A DNA stretch of 5,261 bases. Source: Gallionella sp. Lineage in GTDB: Bacteria > Pseudomonadota > Gammaproteobacteria > Burkholderiales > Gallionellaceae. How positions within the stretch are numbered: the first letter of the stretch is position 1; each line of letters begins with the position of its first letter. Made by a program: the position numbers and the translations under genes. The notes beneath the pieces are model-generated. The model saw nothing but the letters and a program-made list of their open reading frames with translations, had not been told where the DNA came from and made no database searches. Shown one piece after another: positions 1 through 5,222 of this stretch. The stretch covers positions 1 to 5,261 of the forward strand of contig JADGRM010000156.1 of NCBI GenBank assembly GCA_017880945.1, read 5' to 3'.

Positions 1-514
1 GCGCCTCTTCCGCCTGCTTGCGCGCGGTGTTGTCGGTACCGATCAGCAGGTAACCGATGATGGTATTTTGATCGTCGCGCAGCGCGGTGACCGACACGAC
101 CGCCGGGAAGCGGCTGCCATCCTTGCGGATATAGGTCAATTCGTAGATGTCCTCGATGCCGCGCGAGGCCTTGAACACCAGCGCTTCGAAGCCCGGTGTA
201 ATCGGGGTGTTTAGCTCGACGCTCAACGCCTTGGCACGCGCGATCACTTCCTGCGGATCGGAGATGTCGGCCGGGGTGATCTTGTTCATCACATCGGCGG
301 CCGCATAGCCCAGCATGCGTTCCGCGCCGACGTTGAAAATCTGAATCACGCCCTTCGCATCGGTGGCGATACTGGAGAAGTTGGCGCTGTTGAAGATCGC
401 GCTCTGCAGGGCCCCGGTTTTAAGCAAGTCTTTCTGGCGACGGACCTCGGTGATACCCTCCACTTTGCCGGCGGCGCGGTTGATATTGGTGAGATCGCGG
501 ATTTTTTTGAACAT
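1..514 (-). CDS. PAS-domain signalling protein, N-terminal part (runs off left edge)
   Basis: This is a 171-residue N-terminal fragment; the frame is open to the window edge. After a basic start (MFKKIRDLTNINRAAGK) and a short charged linker, residues about 37-165 form one PAS/PAC domain. Visible landmarks are an S-box-like core with FNVGAERMLGY at 60-70, a PADISD turn at 81-86, and the PAC-type strand YIRKDGSRFPA at 128-138 followed by IIGYLLIGTDNT at 152-163. The tail ARKQAEEA at 164-171 looks like the start of the helical linker that normally leads into the next module. No signal peptide or membrane segment is visible, so a cytoplasmic sensor is likely. The output domain (histidine kinase, GGDEF/EAL or further PAS units) lies outside the window; such N-termini usually belong to multi-domain hybrid kinases or cyclic-di-GMP enzymes, but which one cannot be told here. 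The ATG at 512-514 is the first start after an in-frame TAA two codons upstream, with a modest GAAAG ribosome site 7 bases before it. Confidence 0.85.
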   Translation of the reverse strand, partial: MFKKIRDLTNINRAAGKVEGITEVRRQKDLLKTGALQSAIFNSANFSSIATDAKGVIQIFNVGAERMLGYAAADVMNKITPADISDPQEVIARAKALSVELNTPITPGFEALVFKASRGIEDIYELTYIRKDGSRFPAVVSVTALRDDQNTIIGYLLIGTDNTARKQAEEA

Positions 515-532
515 AGCTTAACTTTCGTGCAA

Positions 533-560
533 ATCGTAAGATGGCCTGGAGACGGGTCAC
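533..560 (-). promoter_or_regulatory. Possible sigma-70-type promoter for the PAS gene
   Basis: Read on the minus strand there is a GTGACC box (555-560), a 16-base spacer and a TACGAT box (533-538). Each matches the -35 and -10 consensus at four of six positions. It would give a leader of roughly 12-20 bases before the ATG at 514. The match is weak and the call rests on position as much as on sequence. Confidence 0.22.
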
Positions 561-726
561 GCCGTGGTAGCGAGAAGCGCGCAGGGAAACCAACTGGGTG
601 GATATCGGACTTCGTGCCATCGCCATCTTCTACTGACGAGACGGGGATATCTTCGCTAGTCCGGCGGGCGAAAAGTCACGGCGTTTACCCGATATTTAAA
701 CAGGACACACAGCGTATACACTAATC

Positions 727-754
727 CTGACATAAACATATATGTTTTTATAAT
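727..754 (+). promoter_or_regulatory. Plus-strand sigma-70-type promoter without an evident gene
   Basis: A CTGACA box (727-732, five of six to the -35 consensus), a 16-base spacer and a perfect TATAAT (749-754) lie in an AT-rich island. Transcription would begin near 761 and run rightward, against every gene in the window, toward the 3' end of lolD. No plus-strand frame downstream looks like a gene. The options are a small RNA in the 760-930 interval, a transcript antisense to lolD, or an unused AT-rich lookalike. Two dyads at the same spot (734-747 and 757-776) argue that the site is regulated rather than accidental. The boxes are seen directly; activity is inferred. Confidence 0.45.
734..747. 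repeat. Perfect 14-base palindrome in promoter spacer
   Basis: The sequence AAACATATATGTTT is identical to its own reverse complement. It sits entirely between the -35 and -10 boxes of the plus-strand promoter at 727-754, a typical place for the operator of a dimeric repressor or of a MerR-like activator. Which regulator would bind is unknown, and no regulator gene is in the window. Being AT-rich, it could also have arisen by chance. Confidence 0.45.
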
Positions 755-756
755 AA

Positions 757-776
757 GGAACATAAGCAATTGTTCC
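757..776. repeat. Inverted repeat GGAACA-N8-TGTTCC
   Basis: Perfect 6-base arms at 757-762 and 771-776 flank an 8-base centre. The element overlaps the predicted start of the plus-strand transcript from the 727-754 promoter. It could be a second operator or a 5' hairpin of that RNA. No T-run follows on either strand, so it does not look like an intrinsic terminator. Confidence 0.4.
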
Positions 777-858
777 GCTTGGCTACCAGTGCCGATGCAC
801 CGTTCTTAGGCGAACTCGATCCTTGAGTGTTTGCTATGGGAGGCGACCGTCAGGTTTG

Positions 859-882
859 TGGCGGTGGCAGTCATTCCCGCCA
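859..882. repeat. Hairpin TGGCGG-N12-CCGCCA
   Basis: Perfect 6-base GC-rich arms lie at 859-864 and 877-882 with a 12-base loop. It would lie inside a plus-strand RNA from the 727-754 promoter, or in the 3' region of the lol transcript on the minus strand. It lacks a following T-run in either direction, so a terminator role is not supported. Confidence 0.3.
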
Positions 883-915
883 GTAACAAAGGCCGCTGCA
901 TGGCTTGTCTAATCT

Positions 916-1065
916 TCACTCTTCTTCACTCTGATCGGGTTTGCGCCTGGTTGTCACGTTGTCTTCGCGTCGCATTGCCTTGACGGCTTTGCCGTGTGCG
1001 CGGATCTTGTTGAACAACACGACGACCAGCGGATTGCGCGGCGCGCGCAGTTGCCGTTTAGCACG
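916..1065 (-). CDS. Possible small basic protein directly after lolD
   Basis: A frame of 49 codons runs from just after a TAG at 1066-1068 to a TGA at 916-918, beginning inside the last codons of lolD. It has no ATG until residue 31; CTG at 1048-1050 and GTG at 1018-1020 are the earlier start options, and neither has a clear ribosome site. The reading is strikingly basic, with RNPLVVVLF at 10-18 and the run RAHGKAVKAMRRE at 22-34, and a C-terminus ending in three glutamates. From memory, short uncharacterised proteobacterial proteins share a pattern of R-N-P, then H-x-K-x-x-K-A-x-R-R; I cannot confirm this without a search. It may be a real small gene with a non-ATG start, a remnant of one, or chance. 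No function is proposed. Confidence 0.27.
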   Translation of the reverse strand, partial: RAKRQLRAPRNPLVVVLFNKIRAHGKAVKAMRREDNVTTRRKPDQSEEE

Positions 1066-1813
1066 CTACATTCTGCAACACCCCATCCACCAGCCTCAGA
1101 CTGCGTTGCATACGTCCTGCCAATTCCTGGTCATGCGTCACGACGATGAAGCTGGTGTTGAGTTTCTCGTTGAGTTGTTGCATCAGGTCGAAAAGTGCTT
1201 GCGCGCTGCCGCGATCGAGATTGCCGGTGGGTTCGTCGGCCAGCACGCAAGCGGGTTCGGTGACCAGTGCACGCGCTACCGCAGTACGCTGGCGTTCGCC
1301 GCCGGATAATTCGGAGGGGTGATGTTCCAGGCGTTGCGCAAGCCCCACTTGTTCCAGCATCGCGGCAGCGCGCGGCGCGGCTTCCGCGCGCTTCATGCCG
1401 CGTATCAATAGCGGCATCGCGACGTTTTCCAGCGCGGTGAATTCCGGCAGCAGATGATGGAACTGATACACGAAACCGAGCGAGCGGTTGCGCATCTCGC
1501 CGCGCTGCGTCTCGTCCATCCGCTGCACATCCTGCCCGAGTATCTGCACGCTGCCGCCGCTGACATGGTCCAGCCCGCCAAGCAGATGCAATAGCGTGCT
1601 CTTGCCAGAACCCGACGCGCCGACGATGGCGATACGCTCGCCGCGCTTCACGTCGAGGTTGATGCCTTTGAGCACCGGCACATCCACCTTGCCGATGGTA
1701 AAGGTCTTGCTCAAATCGCGGCAGGAAATGACGTTCCCCGCATCCTGCTTTCCCCGCAAGGGGGAGGCCGACGGGTGCCCAAAGCCTGCGGCTTTACCCT
1801 CTCGCTCACTCAT
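1058..1813 (-). CDS. lolD: Lipoprotein-releasing ABC transporter ATP-binding protein LolD
   Basis: LolD is the cytoplasmic ATPase of the Lol complex, which powers release of outer-membrane lipoproteins from the inner membrane to the chaperone LolA. All ABC motifs are present: Walker A GASGSGKST at 65-73, Q-loop glutamine 117 in FVYQFHHLLPEF, signature LSGGERQR at 169-176, Walker B ACVLADEPTGNLD at 188-200 with catalytic Glu194, and switch His227 in VVTHD. The protein has 251 residues, whereas LolD is usually about 225-235. The excess is at the N-terminus: residues 1-27 do not look like the family, which normally begins close to the ISCRDLSKTF segment (29-38). The ATG at 1811-1813 is favoured because it overlaps the lolC stop by 8 bases (ATGAGTGA) and follows a GGAGG 9 bases upstream. 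No later ATG precedes the conserved domain; only TTG codons at residues 19 and 34 do. It is co-transcribed with lolC. The MacB/FtsE-type ATPases are the nearest alternatives, but the pairing with lolC settles it. Confidence 0.93.
   Translation of the reverse strand: MSEREGKAAGFGHPSASPLRGKQDAGNVISCRDLSKTFTIGKVDVPVLKGINLDVKRGERIAIVGASGSGKSTLLHLLGGLDHVSGGSVQILGQDVQRMDETQRGEMRNRSLGFVYQFHHLLPEFTALENVAMPLLIRGMKRAEAAPRAAAMLEQVGLAQRLEHHPSELSGGERQRTAVARALVTEPACVLADEPTGNLDRGSAQALFDLMQQLNEKLNTSFIVVTHDQELAGRMQRSLRLVDGVLQNVAC
1741..1803. repeat. REP-like palindromic element inside the 5' end of lolD
   Basis: Two hairpins lie close together. One is CCCC-GCAA-GGGG at 1752-1763, extendable by weak pairs. 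The other is AAAGCC-TGC-GGCTTT at 1781-1795, framed by GGGT at 1773-1776 and ACCC at 1796-1799. They cover residues about 4-25 of LolD, a stretch that is not part of the ABC fold. The layout resembles short interspersed palindromic repeats normally found between genes, and the peptide it encodes reads like translated repeat DNA. No second copy is present in this window, so the repeat status is inferred. Boundaries are approximate. Confidence 0.5.
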
Positions 1814-3050
1814 AGCGCAATGCCTCCGCCGGTTGAGTTTGCGATGCCCGATAGCTCGGATACAGCGTCGCCAGCAGACTGATCAAAAAGGATATACCTG
1901 TCACCAGCATGACCTCGTGGTAGCGCAGTTCGGACGGCAATTCGCTGATGTAATACACATCCTTGGCGAGGAACTGCACACCGAACAGATGCTCGATGAA
2001 CGGCACGACCACATCCAGATTGAGCGCCAGCACGATGCCGCCAACGCTGCCGAGCAGCGTGCCGATCAGGCCGATCACCACGCCCTGCACGATGAATATC
2101 TTCATGATGCTGCGCGGCGATGCGCCCAGTGTGCGCAGGATCGCGATGTCGGCCTGCTTGTCGGTGACCGCCATAACCAGCGTGGAGACGATGTTGAACG
2201 CAGCCACCGCGACGATCAGCGACAGGATGATGAACATCATTTTCTTTTCCATCTGCACCGCGCGGAAGTAGTTGCTGTTCTGGTGCGTCCAGTCGTTGGC
2301 ATACAACTCGGTCGGCAACTGGCGTTGTATCTCGCGTGATACTTGCGGGGCAAGATCGATGTCGCGCAACTTGGCGCTGATGCCGGTCACCGCATCGCCG
2401 AGCTGGAACAGCTTTTGCGCATCGCTGATGTTGATCAGCGCGAGGTTGTTATCGTAGGGCGCCATGCCGATCTCAAAGATGCCCACCACGCGAAATTGCT
2501 TGAGGCGCGGCATCATGCCGGCGGGTGTGATCTGTCCTTGCGGGGCGATCAGCATGATCTTTTCGCCAAGCTGCACGCCGAGTGCGCGCGCCAGATCGAC
2601 GCCGAGCACGATGCCGAATTCACCGCTGCGCAAATCCTCCAAGGCACCCGCCTTGATCTTGTTGGCGAGTTCGGTGATCGCGGCCTCCTTTGCCGGATCG
2701 ATGCCGCGCACCATCACGCCCTGCACGCTCTGCCCGAACGACAACATGCCTTGCCCGGCCACATAAGGCGCAGCGGCGGATACCTGCGGGTGTTGCGCCA
2801 CGATGTCCAGAACGGGTCGCCAGTCATTCAGCCGGCCGCCATCCGCGACCACTTCAAGATGCGGCGACGCACCCAGCATGCGCGCGCGGATCTCTTTCTG
2901 GAAACCGTTCATCACCGACAGCACGACGATCAATGCCATCACGCCCAGCGCCATGCCCAGCATTGAGATTAACGAGATGAAAGAGATAAAGTGGTTGCGC
3001 CGCTTGGCACGGGTATAGCGCAGGCCGATGAATAATTCGTAAGGTTGCAA
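1806..3050 (-). CDS. lolC: Lipoprotein-releasing ABC transporter permease, LolC/LolE family
   Basis: This is the inner-membrane permease that binds lipoproteins and passes them to LolA using energy from LolD. Its 414 residues match the family. The order is a short cytoplasmic start with PYELFIGLRYTRAKRRN at 3-19, membrane segment 1 at about 22-47, a large periplasmic domain at about 50-265, then three membrane segments at about 271-296, 316-345 and 378-398, ending in the typical PAEALRYE. The segment TPAGMMPRLKQF at 175-186 falls where E. coli LolC carries the Hook loop that recruits LolA, so this permease may combine LolC and LolE roles; no second permease gene is nearby. The start is a TTG (3048-3050). 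It is the only usual start codon between the in-frame TAA at 3081-3083 and the conserved N-terminus, and it gives the expected length, although no good ribosome site precedes it. lolC overlaps lolD by 8 bases. Confidence 0.92.
   Translation of the reverse strand: MQPYELFIGLRYTRAKRRNHFISFISLISMLGMALGVMALIVVLSVMNGFQKEIRARMLGASPHLEVVADGGRLNDWRPVLDIVAQHPQVSAAAPYVAGQGMLSFGQSVQGVMVRGIDPAKEAAITELANKIKAGALEDLRSGEFGIVLGVDLARALGVQLGEKIMLIAPQGQITPAGMMPRLKQFRVVGIFEIGMAPYDNNLALINISDAQKLFQLGDAVTGISAKLRDIDLAPQVSREIQRQLPTELYANDWTHQNSNYFRAVQMEKKMMFIILSLIVAVAAFNIVSTLVMAVTDKQADIAILRTLGASPRSIMKIFIVQGVVIGLIGTLLGSVGGIVLALNLDVVVPFIEHLFGVQFLAKDVYYISELPSELRYHEVMLVTGISFLISLLATLYPSYRASQTQPAEALRYE
1823..1827 (-). promoter_or_regulatory. 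Ribosome binding site of lolD
   Basis: GGAGG on the minus strand lies 9 bases before the ATG at 1811-1813, within the last codons of lolC. It supports the upstream ATG as the start, and therefore supports the unusual N-terminal extension being translated. Confidence 0.65.
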
Positions 3051-3162
3051 GGTAAGTAGGTGGCAGTGTTTGAGCGGGCGTTAGTGTGCCACAAAGCAGG
3101 GGGACTTTGGCGGTAAAACCTGTAGCAGGCACCAATTTTCTTCCGACCAATATTTTTGGGAG

Positions 3163-3191
3163 ATTATATTTAGAGAGGCTTTGCACCTGAT
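3163..3191 (-). promoter_or_regulatory. Candidate promoter of the lolC-lolD operon
   Basis: A perfect TATAAT on the minus strand (3163-3168) lies about 112 bases upstream of the lolC start. The hexamer 17 bases before it (3186-3191, ATCAGG) is a poor -35 box, so this would need an activator or an alternative element. A second option is TTGTGC (3214-3219), 17 bases, then TAAAAA (3191-3196). The gap between dctM and lolC makes a promoter here likely; the exact boxes are uncertain. Confidence 0.35.
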
Positions 3192-3211
3192 TTTTATGGG
3201 AGCAGAAAAAT

Positions 3212-3245
3212 AAGCACAATTACTTCGTAGTTTGAACAAGCACAA
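3212..3245. repeat. Direct repeat of AAGCACAA upstream of lolC
   Basis: Two identical 8-base copies at 3212-3219 and 3238-3245 are offset by 26 bases, about two and a half helical turns, upstream of the candidate lolC promoter. They could be tandem half-sites for a regulator. Eight-base repeats can occur by chance in an AT-rich spacer. Confidence 0.25.
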
Positions 3246-3266
3246 CTGGCTGAAGCTGCATAAACC

Positions 3267-3285
3267 AGACTTGGACCGCAAGTCT
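3267..3285 (-). terminator. Weak hairpin after the TRAP operon
   Basis: Perfect 6-base arms AGACTT and AAGTCT (3267-3272 and 3280-3285) enclose a 7-base loop just 5 bases past the dctM stop codon. On the minus strand the hairpin is followed by GGTTTA rather than a run of T, so it is at best a weak intrinsic terminator or a 3'-end protecting hairpin. Confidence 0.3.
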
Positions 3286-3289
3286 CAGG

Positions 3290-4633
3290 TCAGCTGCCCT
3301 TGTAAAAATGGTTGGGCAACCACACGGCGATGTCTGGAACCAGGCACAAGATGAAGATTCCCAACACCATCAGGCCGATAAAAGGCATGGTGCCCCAGAT
3401 GATGCTTTTCAGCTTGATGTCCGGCGCGATGCCGTTGATCACGAACAGGTTGAGGCCGACCGGCGGATGGATGAGGCCCATTTCCATGAGTATGGTCATG
3501 ATGACGCCGAACCAGATCAGGTCGATCCCCATCGCTTTGAGGGAGGGCAGGATGATGGGTGTCACCATCAGGATGATGGCCACCGGCGGCAGGAAGAAGC
3601 CAAGCACGACGAGGAATATGTCCACACCGATGAAGAAGGCCCATTTGGACAGGCCCAGTCCGACCAGCCACACCGCTGTCTGTTGGGTCACGCCCAGGTA
3701 GCTCATGACGAAGGTGAACAGGGCGGAGGTGGCAATGATCATCATGATCATCGTGCTCTCGCGGACCGTACCGGAAAGAATGGCCTGGAGATCCTCTTTT
3801 CTCCAGCACTGATAGACGGTCACCACCATGATCACGGCGCCGGCAGCACCGATGCCGGCTACTTCCGAGGGAGTTGCCCAGCCGCCGTACAGGGCAATCA
3901 TGATGACGGCGATCAGAATCAGGAATGGCAGCAGACGCGGCAGAGAAGCCATGCGGTCGCGCCAGGTGAAGTGGTCGTCTTCCATGATCGCGTGCCCGGC
4001 AGCGCCGACCGCTGCGAAGGCTGCTTTACGTTCCATGCTGTACTTGAACATGACCCAGAAGGCAAACAGGATGACCAATAGCATGCCCGGCCCGATGCCG
4101 GCCATGAACAGTCGCCCGATGGATTGTTCGGAGGCGAGGCCGTAGAGTATCAGCGTGATGGATGGCGGTATCAGGATGCCCAAGGTACCGCCGGCGGCAA
4201 TCAGACCCGCAGCCAAGCCCTCCGAATAGCCGCGCTTGATCAGTTGCGGAATTCCCGAGGAACCGATGGCAGAACAGGTCGCCGGGCTCGAACCGCACAT
4301 GGCGGCGAATACCGCGCAGGCAAACACATTGGCCAGCCCGAGTCCGCCCGGAATCTTGTGCATCCAGGAGTTGAGGGAGTTGTATACATCTGCGCCCGCG
4401 CGGGTCTTGCCTATGGCCGCGCCCATCAGCACGAACAGCGGAATGGTCAGCAGGGTGAAGTTATCCAGTTCGGAGTATATGGTTTCAGCCACGGAATGGA
4501 TCATCGGTGCCGGCATGAAGACGGCCATGAAACCCAGAGAGGAAAGACCCAGGGCGAATGCGATGGGCATCCCGGAAAAAAGCATCAGCAGGGTTATGCC
4601 AGCGTAGAGAAGTCCGATTGTGCTCGTATTCAT
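3290..4633 (-). CDS. dctM: TRAP transporter large permease (DctM family)
   Basis: This is the main transmembrane subunit of a tripartite ATP-independent periplasmic importer, which moves an organic acid inward with sodium or proton gradients. Its 447 residues are slightly longer than the usual ~425. The protein is hydrophobic throughout, with about a dozen membrane segments. Family hallmarks are FTLLTIPLFVLMG at 59-71, GGTLGILIPPSI at 148-159, ATPSEVAGIGAAGAV at 253-267, and GLIHPPVGLNLFVI at 386-399. A hydrophilic loop with KYSMERK and a D/E/H-containing stretch (about 197-232) separates the two halves and accounts for the extra length. The segment FFLPPVAIILM at 346-356 has two prolines where, as I recall, many relatives carry an acidic residue before a single proline. 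The ATG at 4631-4633 lies 3 bases after the dctQ stop and has GGAAAG 8 bases upstream. The substrate (for example a dicarboxylate, a keto acid or a sulfonate) cannot be read from the permease. Confidence 0.93.
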   Translation of the reverse strand: MNTSTIGLLYAGITLLMLFSGMPIAFALGLSSLGFMAVFMPAPMIHSVAETIYSELDNFTLLTIPLFVLMGAAIGKTRAGADVYNSLNSWMHKIPGGLGLANVFACAVFAAMCGSSPATCSAIGSSGIPQLIKRGYSEGLAAGLIAAGGTLGILIPPSITLILYGLASEQSIGRLFMAGIGPGMLLVILFAFWVMFKYSMERKAAFAAVGAAGHAIMEDDHFTWRDRMASLPRLLPFLILIAVIMIALYGGWATPSEVAGIGAAGAVIMVVTVYQCWRKEDLQAILSGTVRESTMIMMIIATSALFTFVMSYLGVTQQTAVWLVGLGLSKWAFFIGVDIFLVVLGFFLPPVAIILMVTPIILPSLKAMGIDLIWFGVIMTILMEMGLIHPPVGLNLFVINGIAPDIKLKSIIWGTMPFIGLMVLGIFILCLVPDIAVWLPNHFYKGS

Positions 4634-4636
4634 TAT

Positions 4637-5221
4637 TTATTCTTTCCACTCAGGTCCGGTTATATGTTTACGCCCCTTCCAACCAACAAGCGTGTCCACG
4701 ATCTGGACCAGGAGTTGCAGAGAAAGCGCCGTCGTTCCGATTGCCATGAAGCTGTAAGGAATCCACAATTTGGGCCCCCAGGTGCTGTTGGTAACACGCC
4801 CGTCCGCGAAAGCTTCATGGAAGAACTCCCAGGAATTCCAGGCCAGGAACGCGCAAAACACCAGCGACAGGGTATCGCCGATAAGGTAGCGCCACTTGTT
4901 GGCGCGCGGGGAGAGTATATGCTCCAGCACTTCGATGGTCACGTGACCGCGCTGCAGCTGGGTATAGCCGGCGCTCATGAAAGTGGCAATGATGAGCAGG
5001 AAGATAGACAGCTCCAGCCCCCAATCCATGGGCGATGCAAAATAATAACGCATCACGACGCCATAGCAGACGATGACACTCGTGACAACGATAGTGATGC
5101 CGGACAGATAGCCGGTCAGGACATTGAAGCCCTTCACCGCCTGTGCGAAACGCCGCCAGACAGACCGGCCACCCACCTGCGCCGGCTCCATGCCGGAGCT
5201 TTGGTGGGAAGTCGCACTCAT
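4637..5221 (-). CDS. dctQ: TRAP transporter small permease (DctQ family)
   Basis: This is the small membrane subunit that pairs with the large permease and helps dock the substrate-binding protein. It has 194 residues, with a hydrophilic N-terminus of about 30 and four membrane segments at about 34-57, 67-88, 110-129 and 152-176. Family landmarks are RYYFASPMDWGLE at 58-70, with the conserved aromatic, proline and Trp/Glu pattern, and the short GHVTIEVL at 92-99 after segment 2. The C-terminus is short and charged. The ATG at 5219-5221 starts 1 base after the stop of the upstream gene (TGACATG), so translation is probably coupled; no clear ribosome site is seen. A downstream ATG at residue 11 would also give a complete domain and cannot be excluded. 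The stop is 3 bases before dctM. Confidence 0.9.
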   Translation of the reverse strand: MSATSHQSSGMEPAQVGGRSVWRRFAQAVKGFNVLTGYLSGITIVVTSVIVCYGVVMRYYFASPMDWGLELSIFLLIIATFMSAGYTQLQRGHVTIEVLEHILSPRANKWRYLIGDTLSLVFCAFLAWNSWEFFHEAFADGRVTNSTWGPKLWIPYSFMAIGTTALSLQLLVQIVDTLVGWKGRKHITGPEWKE

Positions 5222-5222
5222 G

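Larger units (their letters stand above)
515..1057. other. Intergenic region between lolD and the PAS gene
   Basis: This 543-base stretch contains no conventional protein gene that I can support. The minus-strand part next to lolD (916-1065) is a possible small gene, listed separately. The middle (about 720-780) is clearly more AT-rich than its surroundings and holds a plus-strand promoter with two dyads. The part from about 780 to 915 has a hairpin (859-882) and only tiny frames, for example a 31-codon minus-strand frame from the ATG at 899-901 to a TAA at 806-808, without a good ribosome site. The part from 515 to 720 has only out-of-frame shadows and a weak promoter for the PAS gene. No hairpin followed by a T-run is seen, so no standard intrinsic terminator for the lol operon can be pointed to. 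Confidence 0.6.

Noticed and set aside
420..626. Minus-strand 68-codon frame overlapping the PAS gene start
   Set aside because: It is out of frame with the PAS protein over its second half, which has the look of a frame-shifted shadow, and there is no frameshift evidence because the PAS start has its own in-frame stop just upstream.
599..650. Two GGATATC copies about 44 bases apart as regulatory repeats
   Set aside because: The copies are seven bases long, the flanks differ, and no promoter element lies at a matching distance.
527..724. Plus-strand 65-codon frame in the gap next to the PAS gene
   Set aside because: It has no convincing ribosome site and no recognisable motif, and it lies upstream of the plus-strand promoter, so nothing would transcribe it.
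859..882. Intrinsic terminator for the lol operon or an orphan RNA
   Set aside because: The hairpin is good but no T-run follows it on either strand.
515..1057. CRISPR array, tRNA, known riboswitch or insertion-sequence end
   Set aside because: There are no regularly spaced repeats, no cloverleaf-like pattern, no riboswitch core I recognise and no paired terminal inverted repeats with a transposase frame.
1488..2339. Long plus-strand open frame (283 codons) across the lolD/lolC junction
   Set aside because: It is antisense to two well-supported genes, and its translation is rich in histidine, arginine and glutamine without domain character. It is a shadow of GC-rich coding DNA.
3308..4081. 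Plus-strand frame of 257 codons rich in D, H, Q and E
   Set aside because: This composition is the expected antisense image of a membrane protein gene (dctM), not an independent acidic protein.
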